31,921 nucleotides of DNA from a virus. Numbering within the stretch: position 1 is the first letter of the stretch; each line of letters starts with the position of its first letter. Below the pieces are notes generated by a model. It worked only from the letters and a program-made list of their open reading frames with translations. It made no database searches and had not been told where the DNA came from. The position numbers and the translations under genes were made by a program. The stretch lies in the IMG/VR virus record IMGVR_UViG_3300042453_001505, positions 1 to 31,921 of that record, one strand, 5' to 3'. Of this stretch, positions 22,073 to 30,661 are shown one piece after another.

Positions 22073-22699
22073 GTGTCAGATTTTTCAACCACTGTAATGA
22101 AAGATGTAGAAATTGATGGCGAAAAGAATTGGCACTATTATCATGAACGTGACAATCAATGGGATCATCTAGTAGACTGTTGGCAAAATACGAAAGAGTC
22201 CTATCTTAAACACATAAAAAACAAGAATGTAATGGTTTGTGCAGGTGGTTATGTGGGAATCTATGCACGATTTTACATGAGATTATTCAAGGCCGTATAT
22301 GTTTTTGAACCGGATCCACAAAGTTTTGTTTGCTTGGTAAACAATACATCAAATAGTAACGTCATCAAGATACAGGCTGCACTAGGTTCAAAAAATCAGT
22401 TGATAAGTTTGCATGGTCCTGCTAAAATGGCTTTATATGCTGTAGATGATAGTGATGGATTTATACCAACTTTCACAATTGATAGTCTTAATTTAAATTC
22501 GTGTGATGCTATTCAATTGGACATAGAGAATGCTGAATATGATGCTTTGATCGGAGCGGAACAGACTATAAACAAATTTAGACCAATCATAATTCTAGAA
22601 AACGGCGAAACACAAAAAATTCTAGAATTAATGGCATCAAAAGATTATGTTATTGCCGAAAAAGTACAATATGATACAATTTGGATACCAAAAGAATGA
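22073..22699 (+). CDS. FkbM-family methyltransferase
   Basis: A 208-residue methyltransferase. VMVCAGGYVGIYARFY (about 53-68) is the SAM loop, VYVFEPDPQSFVCLVNN (75-91) is the diagnostic FkbM strand-2 segment, and AIQLDIENAEYDALIGAEQTI, here split as IQLDIENAEYDAL, is the FkbM LDIEGxE-type motif. FkbM enzymes usually O-methylate sugars or polyketides. GTG at 22073 follows the previous stop by 2 nt, with GAGA about 8 nt upstream; ATG 22097 is the alternative and lacks a ribosome site. Confidence 0.82.
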   Translation: MSDFSTTVMKDVEIDGEKNWHYYHERDNQWDHLVDCWQNTKESYLKHIKNKNVMVCAGGYVGIYARFYMRLFKAVYVFEPDPQSFVCLVNNTSNSNVIKIQAALGSKNQLISLHGPAKMALYAVDDSDGFIPTFTIDSLNLNSCDAIQLDIENAEYDALIGAEQTINKFRPIIILENGETQKILELMASKDYVIAEKVQYDTIWIPKE

Positions 22700-23673
22700 A
22701 AAAGCATAAAAAGATAATAGTGTGGGGTGCAAAGTATGATACCGGTCATACACACGCATTCACGCATTCTGCATTCGTAAAAGGTGCTCAATATCTTGGA
22801 GAAGAAGTCTATTGGCTTGATGATCGTGACAATGTTGATCCATCATTCTTTGACGATGCAATAATCTTGTCCGAGCATTGGATTGCAACGACACATCCAG
22901 CAAGTCATAGATTGCCACTAAGAAAGTCTTCGACATATATCATGAACTATCTTGGAAACAAGAAAGGAACTAATAATCCCGGTGCATATTATTATCTTGA
23001 TCGTGTTGGTAGAATAATCGATTTTCGATTTGCAAATGATTGGTCCGACAAATATTGGGAATACAAATACGAACCTGAGAAATATACTCCAATAAATGAT
23101 GGTATATCGCATCTTGAAAAAGGTCAAGAATATGATAATTTCTATAGCATGTGGGCAACAGATCTCATGCCAAATGAAATCAATTTTGATGATAGACTAG
23201 TACCATGGCAAGAACCAAAACATGCGTTTTTCTCTGGTACTATTCGTGAAGATAATCATGATCAGTTTGAACCATTCATTCGTGCTTGCAATGAAAACAA
23301 TATGCAGTTTCGATTCAACAATGTTTGGCAGCAAGTTTTGACCATTGATTCAGTAAAGAAACTATCGCTTGATGCATTTCTTGCTCTTGAACTTCGTCCA
23401 AGATTTCATGTGAACAATGGATACAAGTCGTGTCGAGCATTCAAGGTGATTAGTTACGGTCAGCTTGGTATGACAAATTCTCGCGCAGTCTATGATTATT
23501 TTGATCAAGAGATAGCGTTTCATGAAGATCCATATCAATTGTTTCATGTTGCATCACAGATGAGAAATGATCCCAAGACGAAAGATCTAATTCTAAATCA
23601 AATGAAGAAGGTTAAAGAAAAGCATACATATGCTAGTAGAATGAAGGATATTATTACAGCTTGTGAAATGTGA
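22696..23673 (+). CDS. Putative glycosyltransferase, GT-B-like
   Basis: A 325-residue protein. The start KKIIVWGAKYDTGHTHAFTH resembles a GT-B N-terminal domain. The later part FHVNNGYKSCRAFKVISYGQ with GMTNSRAVYDYF resembles the donor-binding region of retaining transferases, where a conserved R or K and an acidic residue bind the sugar nucleotide. I cannot assign a CAZy family. The start ATG 22696 overlaps the previous stop. Its position in the operon supports a role in the same glycan. Confidence 0.55.
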   Translation: MKKHKKIIVWGAKYDTGHTHAFTHSAFVKGAQYLGEEVYWLDDRDNVDPSFFDDAIILSEHWIATTHPASHRLPLRKSSTYIMNYLGNKKGTNNPGAYYYLDRVGRIIDFRFANDWSDKYWEYKYEPEKYTPINDGISHLEKGQEYDNFYSMWATDLMPNEINFDDRLVPWQEPKHAFFSGTIREDNHDQFEPFIRACNENNMQFRFNNVWQQVLTIDSVKKLSLDAFLALELRPRFHVNNGYKSCRAFKVISYGQLGMTNSRAVYDYFDQEIAFHEDPYQLFHVASQMRNDPKTKDLILNQMKKVKEKHTYASRMKDIITACEM

Positions 23674-23681
23674 GGTTTATT

Positions 23682-24623
23682 ATGGGCACTATTTTAGTTA
23701 CTGGCGGTGCAGGATACATTGGTAGCATTTTCGTAGAGAAGTTGCTACAGCTTGACGGGCATAGGGTTTGTGTTCTTGACAATCTATACTACAATAATCA
23801 ATCATCTCTAAATCATCTAATGCATGACACGCGCCTTGAAGTTAGACGCGGAGATGTTCGTAAACCAAGTGATATTGATCCACTACTAAGAAAAGCAGAT
23901 ATCATATTCCCACTAGCTGCCCTTGTAGGAGCTCCTATTTGCAATAGAGATCCTATAGCAGCATCATCAACAAACAAAGATGCTATTTTTTACATGCTGG
24001 ACAAGATTAGTCCAAATCAAACGGTAATTATGCCTACGACAAATAGTGCATATGGATCGGGCGATAAAGATAATTTTTGCACGGAGGAGTCGCCTCTAAA
24101 TCCAATTTCTCTTTATGCTCGCGATAAAGTTGAAGTTGAAAAAAGATTGATGCAACATCCAAATGCAATTAGCTTTAGACTTGCAACTGTATTTGGAATG
24201 TCTCCTCGTATGCGTATTGATTTGCTTGTGAACGATTTTACATATCGTGCAGTTCATGATGGATTTGTCGTTTTGTTTGAGAGTCATTTCAAGCGCAATT
24301 ATATTCATGTTCGCGATGTGTGTAATGCATTCATTCATGGAATCAATAATTTTGAAAAGATGAATGGTCAAATCTACAATGTTGGTCTTTCTAATGCGAA
24401 TATATCAAAACTAGAACTTTGCAAAATGATTCAAACATTTATTCCAAAATTTACTTTCATGGAAGCACCTTATGGTCAAGATCCAGATCAACGAAACTAC
24501 ATAGTATCAAATGCCAAAATTGAGGCTACAGGATTCAAGCCAGAATTTTCACTTCAAGATGGCATCGTTGAATTGATCAAGGGTTACGAATTGCTTCGTA
24601 ATACTCGCCATGGAAATGTATGA
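23682..24623 (+). CDS. NAD-dependent sugar-nucleotide epimerase/dehydratase
   Basis: A 313-residue extended short-chain dehydrogenase. TILVTGGAGYIGS (3-15) is the NAD-binding loop. PTTNSAYGSG with SLYARDKVEVE supplies the Ser and Tyr-x3-Lys catalytic set (YARDK). RNYIHVRDVCNAF is the usual substrate-binding segment. It belongs to the family of GalE and related 4-epimerases, but I cannot fix the substrate. ATG 23682 has GAGG about 7 nt upstream. It ends in overlap with the GHMP kinase gene. Confidence 0.83.
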   Translation: MGTILVTGGAGYIGSIFVEKLLQLDGHRVCVLDNLYYNNQSSLNHLMHDTRLEVRRGDVRKPSDIDPLLRKADIIFPLAALVGAPICNRDPIAASSTNKDAIFYMLDKISPNQTVIMPTTNSAYGSGDKDNFCTEESPLNPISLYARDKVEVEKRLMQHPNAISFRLATVFGMSPRMRIDLLVNDFTYRAVHDGFVVLFESHFKRNYIHVRDVCNAFIHGINNFEKMNGQIYNVGLSNANISKLELCKMIQTFIPKFTFMEAPYGQDPDQRNYIVSNAKIEATGFKPEFSLQDGIVELIKGYELLRNTRHGNV

Positions 24624-25606
24624 TGATTATCATTAGAACTCCGTATAGAATTTCATTCTTTGGTGGCGGCACAGACTATCCGGCATGGTATCGCGAGTAC
24701 GGCGGCTGTGTTTTGTCCACCTCAATAAACAAATGTAGTTTTCTTGTTCTTAGAAAACTGCCAGAGATATTTGACTATCGTTACAAGATTCGCTATTTCA
24801 ATGATGAAGTAACGAAGTCGGTAGACGATATCCAAATGCCCACCATTCGTGAAGCGATAAAATACATGAATTTTGAAGAAGGTCTTGATATCACGCATCA
24901 CGGAGATCTGCCTAATCGCACGGGAATTGGATCAAGTTCAAGCTTTACAGTTTCCTTGATTCATGGTCTATCGACTTTGAAAAACGAACAAATTACTAAA
25001 AGAGATCTTGCAAGAAAAGCGATCTATTTGGAGCAAAACATATTGCGTGAATCAGTAGGATCACAAGATCAAGTTGCTGCAGCATTTGGTGGATTCAATC
25101 GAATTGAATTTGGTGGATATACTGAATTTACAGTTCTTTCATTGCATATCAAGAAAGAAATCTTGCAGGAACTTGAATCGTGGGTTCAGCTATTCTTTAC
25201 CGAGAAACTTCGCAATTCATTTGATATTGCCGAGAAAAAGATAACGAACATTAGTTCAAAAAAGATAGATCTGAATATCATGAAGGATCTTACGCATGAA
25301 GCCGAGCGTGTTCTCTTCGAACATAGAATATATGATTTCGCAAATCTTCTCAATGATCAATGGAAACTAAAGAAGAGCATGGAGTCATCAATCACGAATA
25401 CTGAAATAGATGATATCTATGATAAAGGAATTCAAGCAGGAGCCGTGGGCGGAAAACTACTTGGCGCGGGTGGTGGTGGATTTATTCTATTTCTTACTCC
25501 ACCGCATATGCAAAAGAAAGTTGCAGAAAGGTTGAAGTTGAGACAAGTTCCTTTAAACTTCGACTATTTGGGAAGTCAATTGATTTATCACGATTATCAG
25601 AATTGA
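24620..25606 (+). CDS. hddA: GHMP sugar kinase, HddA-like (heptose 7-phosphate kinase)
   Basis: A 328-residue GHMP kinase. RTPYRISFFGGGTDYPAWY (6-24) is the start motif typical of D-glycero-alpha-D-manno-heptose-7-phosphate kinase. LPNRTGIGSSSSFT (97-110) is the ATP-binding GHMP motif, and GKLLGAGGGGF (278-288) is motif 3. HddA makes heptose 1,7-bisphosphate in the GDP-heptose route. The adjacent Fcl-like reductase and the nucleotidyltransferase-like gene at 27529 fit a heptose or 6-deoxyheptose pathway. A fucose or other sugar kinase of the same superfamily is the alternative. No heptose isomerase (GmhA) or phosphatase (GmhB) was recognised, so the host would supply those steps. Confidence 0.82.
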   Translation: MMIIIRTPYRISFFGGGTDYPAWYREYGGCVLSTSINKCSFLVLRKLPEIFDYRYKIRYFNDEVTKSVDDIQMPTIREAIKYMNFEEGLDITHHGDLPNRTGIGSSSSFTVSLIHGLSTLKNEQITKRDLARKAIYLEQNILRESVGSQDQVAAAFGGFNRIEFGGYTEFTVLSLHIKKEILQELESWVQLFFTEKLRNSFDIAEKKITNISSKKIDLNIMKDLTHEAERVLFEHRIYDFANLLNDQWKLKKSMESSITNTEIDDIYDKGIQAGAVGGKLLGAGGGGFILFLTPPHMQKKVAERLKLRQVPLNFDYLGSQLIYHDYQN

Positions 25607-25613
25607 GGTTATC

Positions 25614-26564
25614 ATGAAAAAGATATATGTTGCTGGTCATAGCGGTCTCGTTGGATCGGCTATCGTAAGAGTGTTGCGTCAGCAGGGTGAAACGAATATC
25701 GTTACCCGTACATCGAAGGAATTGGATCTTACTAATCCTATCGCCGTTGAGAAATTCTTTGAACAAGAAAAACCAACTGAAGTTTATCTAGCAGCTGCGA
25801 AGGTCGGTGGTATCGTTGCTAATAATACTTTTCCTGCAGACATGATCAATGTCAATCTTCGAATTCAGACAAATGTAATAGACACAGCATATAGATATGG
25901 TGTTCAAAAACTCTTGTTCTTGGGTTCGACATGCATTTATCCAAGAGAATGTCCGCAACCAATTAGGGAAGAGTATTTGCTAACTGGGCATCTTGAGATT
26001 ACAAATGATGCATATGCAATCGCGAAGATTGCTGGTATAAAGATGTGTCAGGCATATAATCGTCAACATGGTACAGATTATCGTGCAGTGATGCCAAGCA
26101 ACGTATATGGTCCGGGTGATAATTTTCATCCAGAAAATAATCATCTTGCCGCTGGATTGATGCGTAAATTTCATGAAGCAAAGATCAATGGCACAAAGGC
26201 AGTCTTATGGGGAACAGGAACACCTCGTCGTGAATTCCTATATTGCGAAGATCTTGCTCGCGGATGTATTCATGTATTGAATGCGCCAAAGGAAGATTTT
26301 GCAAAGACTGGAGGTTTCGTGAATCTTGGTCCAGGATACGATCTTGAAATTCGCAACTTTGCAGAAATTCTTGCAAAAGTAGTTGGATATAATGATGATT
26401 TTCTTTATGACTCTTCTCGCCCAGATGGAACAATGCGTAAGTTGACCGATGTGTCAAAAGCTACAGGATTGGGATGGAAACCTCAGATTTCTCTTGAGGA
26501 AGGTTTGAAAAGAATGTATAATTGGTACACTCAAGGCTTGAAAGATGGAACTGTGAGAATATGA
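25614..26564 (+). CDS. fcl: GDP-L-fucose synthase-like epimerase/reductase
   Basis: A 316-residue protein matching GDP-4-keto-6-deoxymannose 3,5-epimerase/4-reductase in length and motifs. GHSGLVGSAI (8-17) binds NADP. LGSTCIYP (103-110) contains the active-site Cys107, and AYAIAK (133-138) gives Tyr134 and Lys138. NVYGPGDNF and RREFLYCEDLA follow as in Fcl. It would make GDP-L-fucose for the GT10 enzyme, but no GDP-mannose 4,6-dehydratase is present in the window. Relatives of this enzyme also act in GDP-6-deoxyheptose synthesis, which would suit the neighbouring HddA-like kinase. The start has GAGG about 6 nt upstream. Confidence 0.88.
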   Translation: MKKIYVAGHSGLVGSAIVRVLRQQGETNIVTRTSKELDLTNPIAVEKFFEQEKPTEVYLAAAKVGGIVANNTFPADMINVNLRIQTNVIDTAYRYGVQKLLFLGSTCIYPRECPQPIREEYLLTGHLEITNDAYAIAKIAGIKMCQAYNRQHGTDYRAVMPSNVYGPGDNFHPENNHLAAGLMRKFHEAKINGTKAVLWGTGTPRREFLYCEDLARGCIHVLNAPKEDFAKTGGFVNLGPGYDLEIRNFAEILAKVVGYNDDFLYDSSRPDGTMRKLTDVSKATGLGWKPQISLEEGLKRMYNWYTQGLKDGTVRI

Positions 26565-27532
26565 GATATCTTGTAACTGGTGGTGCCGGATACATCGGAA
26601 GTCACATTGTAGATGCATTGCTGTCCCGTAGACATGAAGTTGTCGTTGTAGACAATATGTCTACGGGACAAGAGAAGTTCATTGAACATAACAAGGGAAA
26701 CAAGAACTTTCAATTCATCAAGTGTGATTTAAACGATGATCTGCCGATGATGGAAGGTGTTGATGGCGTTTATCATTTTGCAGCACACGCTGATATTAGA
26801 AAAGGATTTCTTAATCCAAAAATAGATATTCGCAACAATATTCTTGCGACATCAAACTTGTTGGAATCAATGCGAAAACATAATGTACGAAAGTTGGTAT
26901 TTGCATCTACAAGTGCTGTGCTTGGTGAAGTTGATAGAGCGATGCTTCCTGCATGGGAAACAATTCCGATGCCCGAGCAGACATCACTTTATGGTGCATC
27001 AAAGCTTGCTGGTGAAGGATTGATTTCTGCTTATTGTGAGGGATATGATCTTGAAGCATATGCGTTTCGCTTTGTTACTGTACTTGGACCAAGATATCCT
27101 CACGGTTTTGCATTTGATTTTGTCAAGAAGCTATTGAATAATCCGTATCGCCTTGATGTTCTTGGCGATGGTCGTGGAGTCAAAAGTTCAATTCATGTCT
27201 CTGATGTCGTAAATGCAGTAATGATGATCGGTGAAGACATTCGTCCTGCAAGAAACAAAAAGAGAAAGTATGAAGTTTTCAATATTGGCAACGATATGAC
27301 ATATCAGGTTTCCGATGCTGCGAAATGGGTTGCCGATGCGATGGGATTAAAACCTGAAATCGTATATGGCGATACTATCAAAGGATGGCCAGGGGACATT
27401 CCTTACATTCATTTGAATACTACGAAGATAAAACAGTATGATTGGCGTGCTAATCATACTCCCAAGAAATCTATATATGAAACAGTAGACTGGTTGCTGG
27501 ATAATCGTTGGATATACGAGGCAAGACAATGA
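26561..27532 (+). CDS. UDP-glucose 4-epimerase-like SDR enzyme
   Basis: A 323-residue extended short-chain dehydrogenase. RYLVTGGAGYIGSHIVDALL (2-21) binds NAD, VVVDNMSTG is the strand-2 segment with the acidic ribose-binding residue, VYHFAAHADI follows, and SLYGASKLAGEG has the catalytic YxxxK (YGASK). A 4-epimerase or a related dehydratase is likely; the exact sugar cannot be read from the sequence. ATG overlaps are seen at both ends (26561 and 27529), showing operon membership. Confidence 0.82.
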   Translation: MRYLVTGGAGYIGSHIVDALLSRRHEVVVVDNMSTGQEKFIEHNKGNKNFQFIKCDLNDDLPMMEGVDGVYHFAAHADIRKGFLNPKIDIRNNILATSNLLESMRKHNVRKLVFASTSAVLGEVDRAMLPAWETIPMPEQTSLYGASKLAGEGLISAYCEGYDLEAYAFRFVTVLGPRYPHGFAFDFVKKLLNNPYRLDVLGDGRGVKSSIHVSDVVNAVMMIGEDIRPARNKKRKYEVFNIGNDMTYQVSDAAKWVADAMGLKPEIVYGDTIKGWPGDIPYIHLNTTKIKQYDWRANHTPKKSIYETVDWLLDNRWIYEARQ

Positions 27533-27966
27533 AGATAGCAATTGTTTCTGGCGGATTTGATCCAATTCATTCTGGTCATATCGAATATTTTCGATGTGCC
27601 AAGATGTTTGCTGATAAATTAATTGTCGGTGTTAATTCTGACAATTGGCTGGTTCGCAAGAAAGGAAATTTCTTTCTTCCGTTTGAAGAACGAGTATCAA
27701 TTGTTAGATCCATTAGATGGGTCGATGAAACAGTTTCATTTAATGACGATGACGATAGTGCAGCTAGCTTTATTCGCGACACAAGAAGAAAATATCCTGA
27801 CACTCTAATCATATTTGCTAATGGTGGAGATAGAATAGGTGATACAAGACAGAGCAAATTGGAAATGGAGGCGGCCGATGATAGAATGCTTTTTGCAGTT
27901 GGTGTCGGCGGAACCGATAAAAAGAATTCTTCGTCGTTGATTTTGAATAGATGGAAAAAACTATGA
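27529..27966 (+). CDS. Nucleotidyltransferase of the HldE/RfaE C-domain type
   Basis: A 145-residue cytidylyltransferase-fold protein. AIVSGGFDPIHSGHIEYF holds the HxGH-type nucleotide site (HSGH). FLPFEERVSIVRSIRWVDE and NGGDR are also seen, and the usual ISSTxI motif is represented by KNSSSLI near the C-terminus. In bacterial heptose pathways this domain attaches the nucleotide to heptose 1-phosphate. Its presence alongside the HddA-like kinase supports an activated heptose or similar donor. The start at ATG 27529 overlaps the previous stop by ATGA. Confidence 0.8.
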   Translation: MKIAIVSGGFDPIHSGHIEYFRCAKMFADKLIVGVNSDNWLVRKKGNFFLPFEERVSIVRSIRWVDETVSFNDDDDSAASFIRDTRRKYPDTLIIFANGGDRIGDTRQSKLEMEAADDRMLFAVGVGGTDKKNSSSLILNRWKKL

Positions 27967-28709
27967 CAAAGAAAGCAATAATTTTTGTTCCTACAGGAAA
28001 CTACCCCGACAAGTTCGATGATAGATACGACAAGAATGCACATTGGAGATCAAAGCATCCTGATCGCACATATGAAATTGTAAGTTGTGTGTATAAGGAG
28101 GGATTTGAACCAGATCCTAACACATATGATTATGTCTATCATATTCGTGGTCATAAGTGGCACATGGTTCGCGATGTATTCAATCAGTTTGATTACACAA
28201 AGTATGATTATGTTGGTTGCATTGATGACGATGAAATCACAGATGTTTGGAACTTGAACAGAGGTCTGGAGATGGCTCGTCGTTTTGATTTTCGTCTATG
28301 GCAGTTATCGATGGCTGAAGGTTCTGATATATTCTATGATTGCTTGAAGCAGGATAAAAGAATAGATTTTTCGGAAACAAATTTTATTGAAATGGGTGTT
28401 CCTGTATTTAGAACTGATGTTTTTACAAAAATCCTCAAAGCTTTGAATAACTGGAAAGAGTTTGAAGTTGGATATGGATTGGACAAGGCATATTGTGATA
28501 TTGCTCAGTCTCATGCTCACGTTGTCCATAATGCCTCAATCTATCATCCGCCAAGAAATGCATATTATGATAAGACTAGTTCAATGAAAGAATTAAATGA
28601 TTTCATGACCACTATATATCCTAAGATGGCTCGTGAAGTTTTTGGTCATGATTCGATGATGATTGATCAGCAAGTAACATATCATAGATTTAAAATGGGG
28701 AATTGGTGA
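27963..28709 (+). CDS. Putative glycosyltransferase (DUF707-like, GT-A)
   Basis: A 248-residue protein. AIIFVPTGNYPDKFDDRYDKN starts it, here seen as IIFVPTGNY. YDYVGCIDDDEITDVWNLNR (about 79-98) carries the DDDE metal-binding cluster expected of DUF707-type transferases. VYHIRGHKW and YGLDKAYCDIAQ (a catalytic-acid-like region) also fit. No membrane helix is seen. ATG 27963 is chosen for the ATGA overlap and the GGAA upstream; ATG 27951 is an in-frame alternative. Confidence 0.7.
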   Translation: MTKKAIIFVPTGNYPDKFDDRYDKNAHWRSKHPDRTYEIVSCVYKEGFEPDPNTYDYVYHIRGHKWHMVRDVFNQFDYTKYDYVGCIDDDEITDVWNLNRGLEMARRFDFRLWQLSMAEGSDIFYDCLKQDKRIDFSETNFIEMGVPVFRTDVFTKILKALNNWKEFEVGYGLDKAYCDIAQSHAHVVHNASIYHPPRNAYYDKTSSMKELNDFMTTIYPKMAREVFGHDSMMIDQQVTYHRFKMGNW

Positions 28710-29257
28710 TGATTATTGATCTTGGTTCTGGACCATGGCCTAAGCCAGATGCGACAGTTCGCGTCGATGTAAATCCTTGGCCTCATGTAAACGTACAACA
28801 TGATTTGTCAAAAGTGCCATATCCTTTTGAATCAAATGTTGCTGACAAGATTTACTTTGGGGATGTAATTGAACATCTTTCAAAGTTTATTGTTGATGAT
28901 GTTCTTAAGGAAATTCATCGTGTTTTAAAACCCGGCGGATTCGTGGAAATCACAACTCCAGACATCGAATGGATTGCCGAACGCATCTACAAGAAAGATT
29001 GGCACATCATGGCCAATGTTGATTGGCTAAACAAGAACAAGGATCCGTTTGAAGATGCAATGGAAGTAATATTTGCAGGATGGTTGCATGAGACCGATCA
29101 CAAGATTCCTGGCATGGGTCATATCAATGGATTCAATGAAGACAAGCTAAGAAAGTATTTGATGCGAGCTGGATTCAAGGAAATGATGCGCGTTCCTGAC
29201 ATGAGAAACCCAGAACCTGCTCGCGGCAGCGTTCTAAAAATGCTGGCATACAAATGA
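28709..29257 (+). CDS. SAM-dependent methyltransferase (Methyltransf_11-like)
   Basis: A 182-residue compact methyltransferase. IIDLGSGPWPKP (2-13) is the SAM loop, VRVDVNPWP the second strand, IYFGDVIEHLSKF (about 49-61) the strand-4 region, and EIHRVLKPGGFVEITTPD (about 71-88) the post-motif typical of SAM methyltransferases. It is probably another modifier of the glycan. The ATG overlaps the upstream stop and the end overlaps rmlB by ATGA. The substrate is unknown. Confidence 0.8.
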   Translation: MIIDLGSGPWPKPDATVRVDVNPWPHVNVQHDLSKVPYPFESNVADKIYFGDVIEHLSKFIVDDVLKEIHRVLKPGGFVEITTPDIEWIAERIYKKDWHIMANVDWLNKNKDPFEDAMEVIFAGWLHETDHKIPGMGHINGFNEDKLRKYLMRAGFKEMMRVPDMRNPEPARGSVLKMLAYK

Positions 29258-30198
29258 AAAAGATTCTTGTCACGGGTGGTGCTGGGTTCATAGGCATCAA
29301 CTTTGTCAAATACATGACAGATGTATCAAACGCACAAATCGTTGTTGTTGACAAGTTCACTTATGCAAGCAACTGGGATGAACTTGTCAACGTAATGAAA
29401 ATACCAACTTATTGTGTCGATATATCAGACAAACAAGATCTTGAAGAAGTATTCAAGGAAAATCAATTTTCTTGCATAGTTCATTTTGCTGCAGAAAGTC
29501 ATGTTGATAGATCTATTAAGGATTGCTTACCATTTGTACAATCAAACATCATAGGTACTATCAATCTACTTGATCTTGCACTAAAGTATAAAGTAGAAAA
29601 ATTTGTGCAAATATCAACTGATGAGGTGTTCGGCGAAGTTCCATATCCCGGAAAATTCAATGAATATTCTAACATTTGTCCGCGCAATCCATATTCAGCC
29701 AGCAAAGCAGCGGCTGAACATTTTGTAGAAGCGTATGGTAATACCTATAAACTACCATATATCATAATCAATTCTTCAAATAATTATGGTCCATGGCAAA
29801 ATGCCGAGAAGTTCATTCCCCTGACTATTTCTAGGATCATGAAGAATCAAAAGATTCCTGTGTATGGAACTGGAAGTCAAGTGCGTGATTGGATCTATGT
29901 GAAAGATGCTGTCGAAGCAATATATCTCATAATGAAAAATGGTCAGATGCAACAGAGATATTGCATTGGCGGTGAAAACGAAATAAGAAACATTGATCTT
30001 GTTCGTCATATTCTAATGAAGATGGGAGCTAATGAATCATTGATTGAATATGTCAATGATCGACCAGGACACGATGCTAGGTATTCCATGTCGATAGACA
30101 TTGTTAAAGAAGAGTTAAATTGGTCTCCTCGTTATAGTCTCTCTGAGGGACTGGATGAAACTATAAAATGGATGAAAAAAAATGAAGATAGGATTTAA
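29254..30198 (+). CDS. rmlB: dTDP-glucose 4,6-dehydratase-like enzyme
   Basis: A 314-residue SDR enzyme with the RmlB pattern. ILVTGGAGFIGINFV (4-18) binds NAD. VHFAAESHVDRSI (about 81-93) is diagnostic, QISTDEVFGEV (about 117-127) carries the catalytic Thr-Asp-Glu, and NPYSASKAAAEHF gives YxxxK. NSSNNYGPWQ follows. It is slightly shorter than typical RmlB (about 330-355). It would produce a 4-keto-6-deoxy sugar nucleotide. No RmlA or RmlC is in the window, so the nucleotide may come from the two nearby cytidylyltransferase-like proteins or from the host. Confidence 0.88.
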   Translation: MKKILVTGGAGFIGINFVKYMTDVSNAQIVVVDKFTYASNWDELVNVMKIPTYCVDISDKQDLEEVFKENQFSCIVHFAAESHVDRSIKDCLPFVQSNIIGTINLLDLALKYKVEKFVQISTDEVFGEVPYPGKFNEYSNICPRNPYSASKAAAEHFVEAYGNTYKLPYIIINSSNNYGPWQNAEKFIPLTISRIMKNQKIPVYGTGSQVRDWIYVKDAVEAIYLIMKNGQMQQRYCIGGENEIRNIDLVRHILMKMGANESLIEYVNDRPGHDARYSMSIDIVKEELNWSPRYSLSEGLDETIKWMKKNEDRI

Positions 30199-30661
30199 TT
30201 GTAGTAGTTTTGATCTGTTACATGCCGGTCATGTGACGATGCTCAAGATGGAAAAGGAATTGTGTGACTATCTAAAGGTTGCACTTCAAGTCGATCCTAC
30301 AATTGATAGACCCGGAATCAAGAATAAGCCTATTCAAAGCATTTATGAAAGATATGTTCAATTGCAAGCCTGCAAGTATGTAGATGAAATTCTTGTATAT
30401 GAAACAGAATTTGATCTATTGCAATTGCTAATGACACAGACAATTCATATTAGATTTCTGAGCGATGAATATTTGAATAGAGATTTTACAGGAAAGCAAT
30501 GGTGTATTGACAACGGCATCGAATTGCATTATCATAAGAGACAGCACATATATGGTTCTTCGGAATTGAGAAAGAGAACGTATGAAATGGAGAAAAAGCG
30601 TCTTGATGAAATCATTAACAAAGAGATACCACAACATCATCCGGAATTGTTGAAATCATGA
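30182..30661 (+). CDS. Cytidylyltransferase-like nucleotidyltransferase (TagD type)
   Basis: A 159-residue protein with FNCSSFDLLHAGHVTML (4-20) containing the HxGH nucleotide motif, YERYVQLQACKYVDEI (54-69) and a C-terminal SSELRKR in place of ISSTxIR. It is related to glycerol-3-phosphate cytidylyltransferase and the HldE C-domain. It overlaps the rmlB-like gene by 17 nt. With the 27529 gene it makes a pair of related transferases, perhaps for two different activated sugars or alcohols. Confidence 0.82.
   Translation: MKIGFNCSSFDLLHAGHVTMLKMEKELCDYLKVALQVDPTIDRPGIKNKPIQSIYERYVQLQACKYVDEILVYETEFDLLQLLMTQTIHIRFLSDEYLNRDFTGKQWCIDNGIELHYHKRQHIYGSSELRKRTYEMEKKRLDEIINKEIPQHHPELLKS

Noticed and set aside
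29254-30198. GDP-mannose 4,6-dehydratase as the identity of the dehydratase
   Set aside because: The HFAAESHVDRS and STDEVFG motifs point to the RmlB (dTDP-glucose) type rather than Gmd.
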